From assembly GCF_030454045.1 (NCBI RefSeq), contig NZ_JAKDJE010000034.1, forward strand, positions 1 through 28,500: DNA of 28,500 nucleotides, written 5' to 3'. The stretch is from Psychrobacter sp. GTDB taxonomy: Bacteria > Pseudomonadota > Gammaproteobacteria > Pseudomonadales > Moraxellaceae. The notes below the pieces were generated by a model. It was not told the origin of the DNA. It was given only the letters and a program-made list of their open reading frames with translations, and made no database searches. Below are positions 25,387 to 28,500 of this stretch, piece after piece (positions within the stretch are counted from its first letter, which is position 1; each line of letters starts with the position of its first letter). Both the position numbers and the translations under genes were made by a program.

Positions 25387-25469
25387 GTCTCCTCTATTTG
25401 AGATACTATTGTTTTGAGTATCAAATATTAACTAAAGATAGTTTACGGCTATCGTATTATGAGAGTTTT

Positions 25470-26996
25470 ATGTCAAGAAATAACCAAGACCAAACCCAAG
25501 CGCCAGAAGACACCAATGAACTGATCGCGCAACTTCAAGCCAAGCTAGATGATATCACTGCCTCAGATAAACAGCCGTACCCAAACACCTTTAAACGCAC
25601 CCATTATGCAAAAGATTTGCAAGACGCGTTTGATGGCGTATCAAAACAAGAAATTGAAGAAAAAGCGGCGAATGGTGACAAAACACAGGTCAATGTGGCG
25701 GGCCGTGTCATGTTAAACCGTGGCTCATTCATCGTTATCCAAGACATGACAGGTCGCATCCAATTATATGTGGCACGTAAAGAGCTTGATGAGGAGACGC
25801 GTGCAAGCATCAAATCTTTGGATTTGGGTGATATTGTTGGTGTGTCAGGCTATATTGGTCGCTCAGGTAAAGGCGATCTATATGTGCATATTGAAGAGAT
25901 TACGCTGTTGACTAAGACCCTACGTCCGATGCCAAATAAGTTCCATGGCCTAGCAGATGTAGAAGCGCGCTATCGCAACCGTCATCTTGATTTGATGACC
26001 AATGAGACGACTCGCGATACCTTTATGGTTCGTAGCCAGATTATCAGCGGTATTCGTCAGTTTATGTTGAATGAGCGTTTTATGGAAGTTGAAACGCCAA
26101 TGATGCATCCGATTCCAGGTGGCGCGGTCGCTCGTCCATTTGAGACGCATCACAATGCTTTGGATATGCCATTATACTTGCGTATCGCGCCTGAGCTTTA
26201 TCTCAAGCGTTTGGTCGTTGGTGGGTTTGAGCGAGTATTTGAGATTAACCGTAGCTTCCGTAACGAAGGGGTCTCAACTCGACACAACCCTGAATTTACC
26301 ATGATTGAGTTTTATCAAGCTTATGCTGATTATCATGATTTGATGGACTTGACTGAGCGCATGTTTAATCAGCTAGCGATAGATGTCTTGGGTACGACAG
26401 AGATTACCTATCAAGAAGAAGCCATCAGCCTAAAAGCGCCATTTGCTCGTCTATCCATGTCTGACGCCATTGCAAAATATGCCAAAGACTTTGATATGTC
26501 ACGTATCGACGATCGTGACTATCTGGCACAATACGCCTCAGTGACCCTTAAACAGCAGGTCAAAGAGGTGTTTGGTGTGGGCAAGCTCAAGACCATCATC
26601 TTCGAAGAAACGGCTGAGCACCAACTGCGCCAACCAACGTTTATTACTGAATATCCAGCTGAAACGTCACCATTGGCACGCCGTAATGATGACAATCCTG
26701 AGATTACCGATCGTTTTGAGTTGTTTATTGGTGGTCGCGAGTTGGCGAATGGTTTTAGCGAGCTCAATGATCCAGCGGATCAAGCTGAGCGCTTCCGTGG
26801 TCAGGTTGCCGAAAAAGATGCAGGCGATGATGAAGCGATGCACTTTGATGAAGAGTATATTGAAGCCTTATCTTATGGTCTACCGCCAACTGCTGGTGAA
26901 GGTATTGGTATCGACCGCCTTGTGATGCTATTTACTGACTCTGCCAGTATCCGTGATGTGATTTTATTCCCACACATGCGCCGCAAACACGATTAA
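25470..26996 (+). CDS. lysS: Lysyl-tRNA synthetase (class II)
   Basis: Attaches lysine to tRNA-Lys. The 508-residue protein has an N-terminal OB-fold anticodon-binding domain (VNVAGRVMLNRGSFIVIQDM) and a class II catalytic core. Motif 2 starts FRNEG at about 263-267 and continues STRHNPEFTMIEFYQAY. Motif 3 is GIGIDRL at 478-484, and ELANGFSELNDP is present. Start choice: the open frame begins at 25398, but MSRNNQD at ATG 25470 fits family length. A short inverted repeat, GATACT/AGTATC (25402-25407 and 25417-25422), lies in the leader. The gene ends 65 bases before a terminator. Confidence 0.96.
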   Translation: MSRNNQDQTQAPEDTNELIAQLQAKLDDITASDKQPYPNTFKRTHYAKDLQDAFDGVSKQEIEEKAANGDKTQVNVAGRVMLNRGSFIVIQDMTGRIQLYVARKELDEETRASIKSLDLGDIVGVSGYIGRSGKGDLYVHIEEITLLTKTLRPMPNKFHGLADVEARYRNRHLDLMTNETTRDTFMVRSQIISGIRQFMLNERFMEVETPMMHPIPGGAVARPFETHHNALDMPLYLRIAPELYLKRLVVGGFERVFEINRSFRNEGVSTRHNPEFTMIEFYQAYADYHDLMDLTERMFNQLAIDVLGTTEITYQEEAISLKAPFARLSMSDAIAKYAKDFDMSRIDDRDYLAQYASVTLKQQVKEVFGVGKLKTIIFEETAEHQLRQPTFITEYPAETSPLARRNDDNPEITDRFELFIGGRELANGFSELNDPADQAERFRGQVAEKDAGDDEAMHFDEEYIEALSYGLPPTAGEGIGIDRLVMLFTDSASIRDVILFPHMRRKHD

Positions 26997-27061
26997 TGAT
27001 GAATGAGTCGTTAAACAAAGTCGCTTATTAAGCGCGGCTGAGTCATAAGCAAACTTGTGAG

Positions 27062-27087
27062 AAGCCAGACGAATGCGCTGGCTTTTT
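27062..27087 (+). terminator. Rho-independent terminator of lysS
   Basis: AAGCCAG pairs with CTGGCTT around ACGAATGCG (an inner CG pair may extend it), followed by five T. A TATAAT at 27090-27095, directly after it, may be the -10 box of dnaX, but no -35 was found. Confidence 0.8.
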
Positions 27088-27154
27088 GCTATAATAACTA
27101 TCGAAAAACAGCATTTAAAATAAGCACTTTACTCATTTTGCACAATGGATAGCT

Positions 27155-28500
27155 ATGTCGCAGCAATATCAAGTTTTAGCTCGCAAATATCGACCCAAAA
27201 ACTTTCATGAGTTGATTGGGCAGACGCATGTCTCACAAGCGCTGATTAATGCGATTGATTATAATCGCCTGCATCATGCGTATCTGTTTACTGGTACCCG
27301 CGGTGTGGGTAAGACGACGATTGCGCGTATTTTATCTAAATGCTTGAACTGTGATACGGGTATTACTAGCACGCCTTGCGGGGTGTGTGATAATTGTGTG
27401 GCGATTGATCAGGGACGTTTTATTGATCTTATTGAGATTGATGCCGCCTCTCGTACCAAGGTCGAGGACACGCGCGAGCTGCTTGACAATGTGCCTTATG
27501 CGCCAAGCCAAGGGCGATATAAGGTGTATCTCATTGATGAGGTGCATATGCTGTCGACCCACAGCTTCAATGCACTCCTCAAAACGTTAGAAGAGCCACC
27601 CGAGCATGTGAAGTTTTTGCTAGCGACCACTGATCCACAAAAATTACCGATTACAATCATCTCACGCTGTCTACAGTTTGTGCTGCGTCCATTGCCGCAG
27701 ACACTGCTTAGCGAGCATTTAGCAAATATTTTGGCCAAGGAGCAGGTTGGGTATACTCAGCCTGCCATTTGGCAACTGGCAAGTGCGGCTAAAGGCTCTG
27801 TGCGTGATGCATTGTCACTGACAGACCAGGCCATTGCATTTGGTCAAGGGTCACTTGATGATGCCACTGTCAATGCAATGCTTGGCCTTATTGACTCTGC
27901 CGACTTGGTACGATTGATCACAGATATTTATAACCATGACAAAACCGCTGTTGCCGCGCATATTGAGCAAATGCGTGCACAGATGGTCGATGCAACCAGC
28001 ATGTTTGATGGGTTGGCTGAGCTATTACATCAATTGGCATTGACCCAGTTATTGCCTGAGGTTGCACTCAATGTCAATGAGGCGCAAGCCAAAAACATCT
28101 ATACGCTTGCCCAGCATATTAGCCCTGATGTGCTACAGCTATACTATGAAATTGTTGTACAAGCACGTGAAGGCGTCAAGCTTGCTAGTACGCCTATGCA
28201 AGCGCTTGAGATGTGCATTTTGCGACTGCTGGCGTTTCGCCCTTTGCCTGTCGATGAAGTGTTGACTGATAACTATGGCAATAATACGGCCTCTATCGCA
28301 GCAGCAGAGTCGGTTCCAAATGCTATGACGCATGAAGCCTCAGCCCCATTAGAGGCTTACGATGTTGACTATCCTTCACAGTCTCTAGATGAGCCTCAAA
28401 GCACTATTGATGATAATGATGTGACACTGTCAGCGGCTACTGGCTCTGAGCCAATTGTTGAGCCTGAGCCAATTGTTGAGCCTGAGCCAATTGTTGAGCC
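27155..28500 (+). CDS. dnaX: DNA polymerase III subunit tau/gamma (5' part)
   Basis: Clamp-loader ATPase of the replisome. The first 448 codons are present and the frame is still open at the window edge. Walker A is GTRGVGKTT at 47-55. Zinc-module cysteines are at 66, 75, 78 and 81 (Cys63 is also present). The DEVH Walker B starts at about 128, and the SRC arginine-finger motif (IISRCLQF) follows. Domain III ends near residue 360, after which an acidic, Pro-rich linker begins with an EPIVEP repeat. The tau-specific C-terminal region and any frameshift site for gamma lie outside the window. The ATG at 27155 has only a weak GGAT before it. Confidence 0.95.
   Translation, partial: MSQQYQVLARKYRPKNFHELIGQTHVSQALINAIDYNRLHHAYLFTGTRGVGKTTIARILSKCLNCDTGITSTPCGVCDNCVAIDQGRFIDLIEIDAASRTKVEDTRELLDNVPYAPSQGRYKVYLIDEVHMLSTHSFNALLKTLEEPPEHVKFLLATTDPQKLPITIISRCLQFVLRPLPQTLLSEHLANILAKEQVGYTQPAIWQLASAAKGSVRDALSLTDQAIAFGQGSLDDATVNAMLGLIDSADLVRLITDIYNHDKTAVAAHIEQMRAQMVDATSMFDGLAELLHQLALTQLLPEVALNVNEAQAKNIYTLAQHISPDVLQLYYEIVVQAREGVKLASTPMQALEMCILRLLAFRPLPVDEVLTDNYGNNTASIAAAESVPNAMTHEASAPLEAYDVDYPSQSLDEPQSTIDDNDVTLSAATGSEPIVEPEPIVEPEPIVE
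28448..28500 (+). repeat. 18-bp in-frame tandem repeat in dnaX
   Basis: The unit GAGCCAATTGTTGAGCCT occurs twice perfectly, and a third copy is cut by the window edge after 17 bases. It encodes EPIVEP repeats in the linker of DnaX. Copy number beyond the edge is unknown. Confidence 0.92.

Noticed and set aside
1..28500. A new defence system, CRISPR array, prophage or biosynthetic cluster
   Set aside because: No repeat arrays, phage genes, nuclease or synthetase clusters were seen; the only defence-related unit is the higBA module.

Overview
The window looks like chromosomal DNA of a Psychrobacter-like member of the Moraxellaceae (Gammaproteobacteria). The basis is the moderate GC content, the protein sequences of the core genes (fabI, prfA, lysS, dnaX, hrpA) and the mix of typical housekeeping genes. 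The genus is an inference from overall resemblance, because no database search could be run. Most of the window is ordinary housekeeping and transport DNA with short operons, clear rho-independent terminators and several decayed genes. I see no CRISPR array, phage, large gene cluster, rRNA or tRNA.

Left part (1-7.3 kb): an iron-dependent alcohol dehydrogenase is followed by a ruined msrAB gene. That gene is split by a 141-bp element with TA target duplication and short inverted ends, and it is also frameshifted just before the catalytic Cys of its MsrB half. A 17-bp-stem terminator separates it from the convergent folE. Then come fabI (fatty acid synthesis), a DUF1275 membrane protein, a 53-residue acidic protein on the minus strand, and a sodium/dicarboxylate-type (SLC13) transporter.

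Middle (7.3-18 kb): a calcineurin-like phosphoesterase, a DUF1543 protein with a small unknown partner, and the long RNA helicase gene hrpA. Next is an AT-rich patch holding a small lipoprotein, a small membrane protein with a strong promoter and a dyad at its predicted start site, and a broken DUF2071-like gene. An AraC-type regulator stands divergent to an Ohr-type peroxidase. An EamA-family exporter gene frameshifted near its N terminus follows.

Right part (18-28.5 kb): a DUF421 membrane protein with a C-terminal zinc-ribbon-like tail, creD, a pnuC/nadR-like pair for nicotinamide riboside uptake and phosphorylation, a stand-alone ketoacyl-ACP synthase III, prfA, a higBA toxin-antitoxin module with a perfect 23-bp operator between its -35 and -10 boxes, lysS, and the first 448 codons of dnaX. 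The dnaX frame runs off the window through an in-frame 18-bp tandem repeat.

The most notable items are the small transposon-like element in msrAB, the higBA control region, the dyad-controlled small membrane gene, the AraC/ohr pairing and the zinc-ribbon DUF421 protein. None of these proves a new system.
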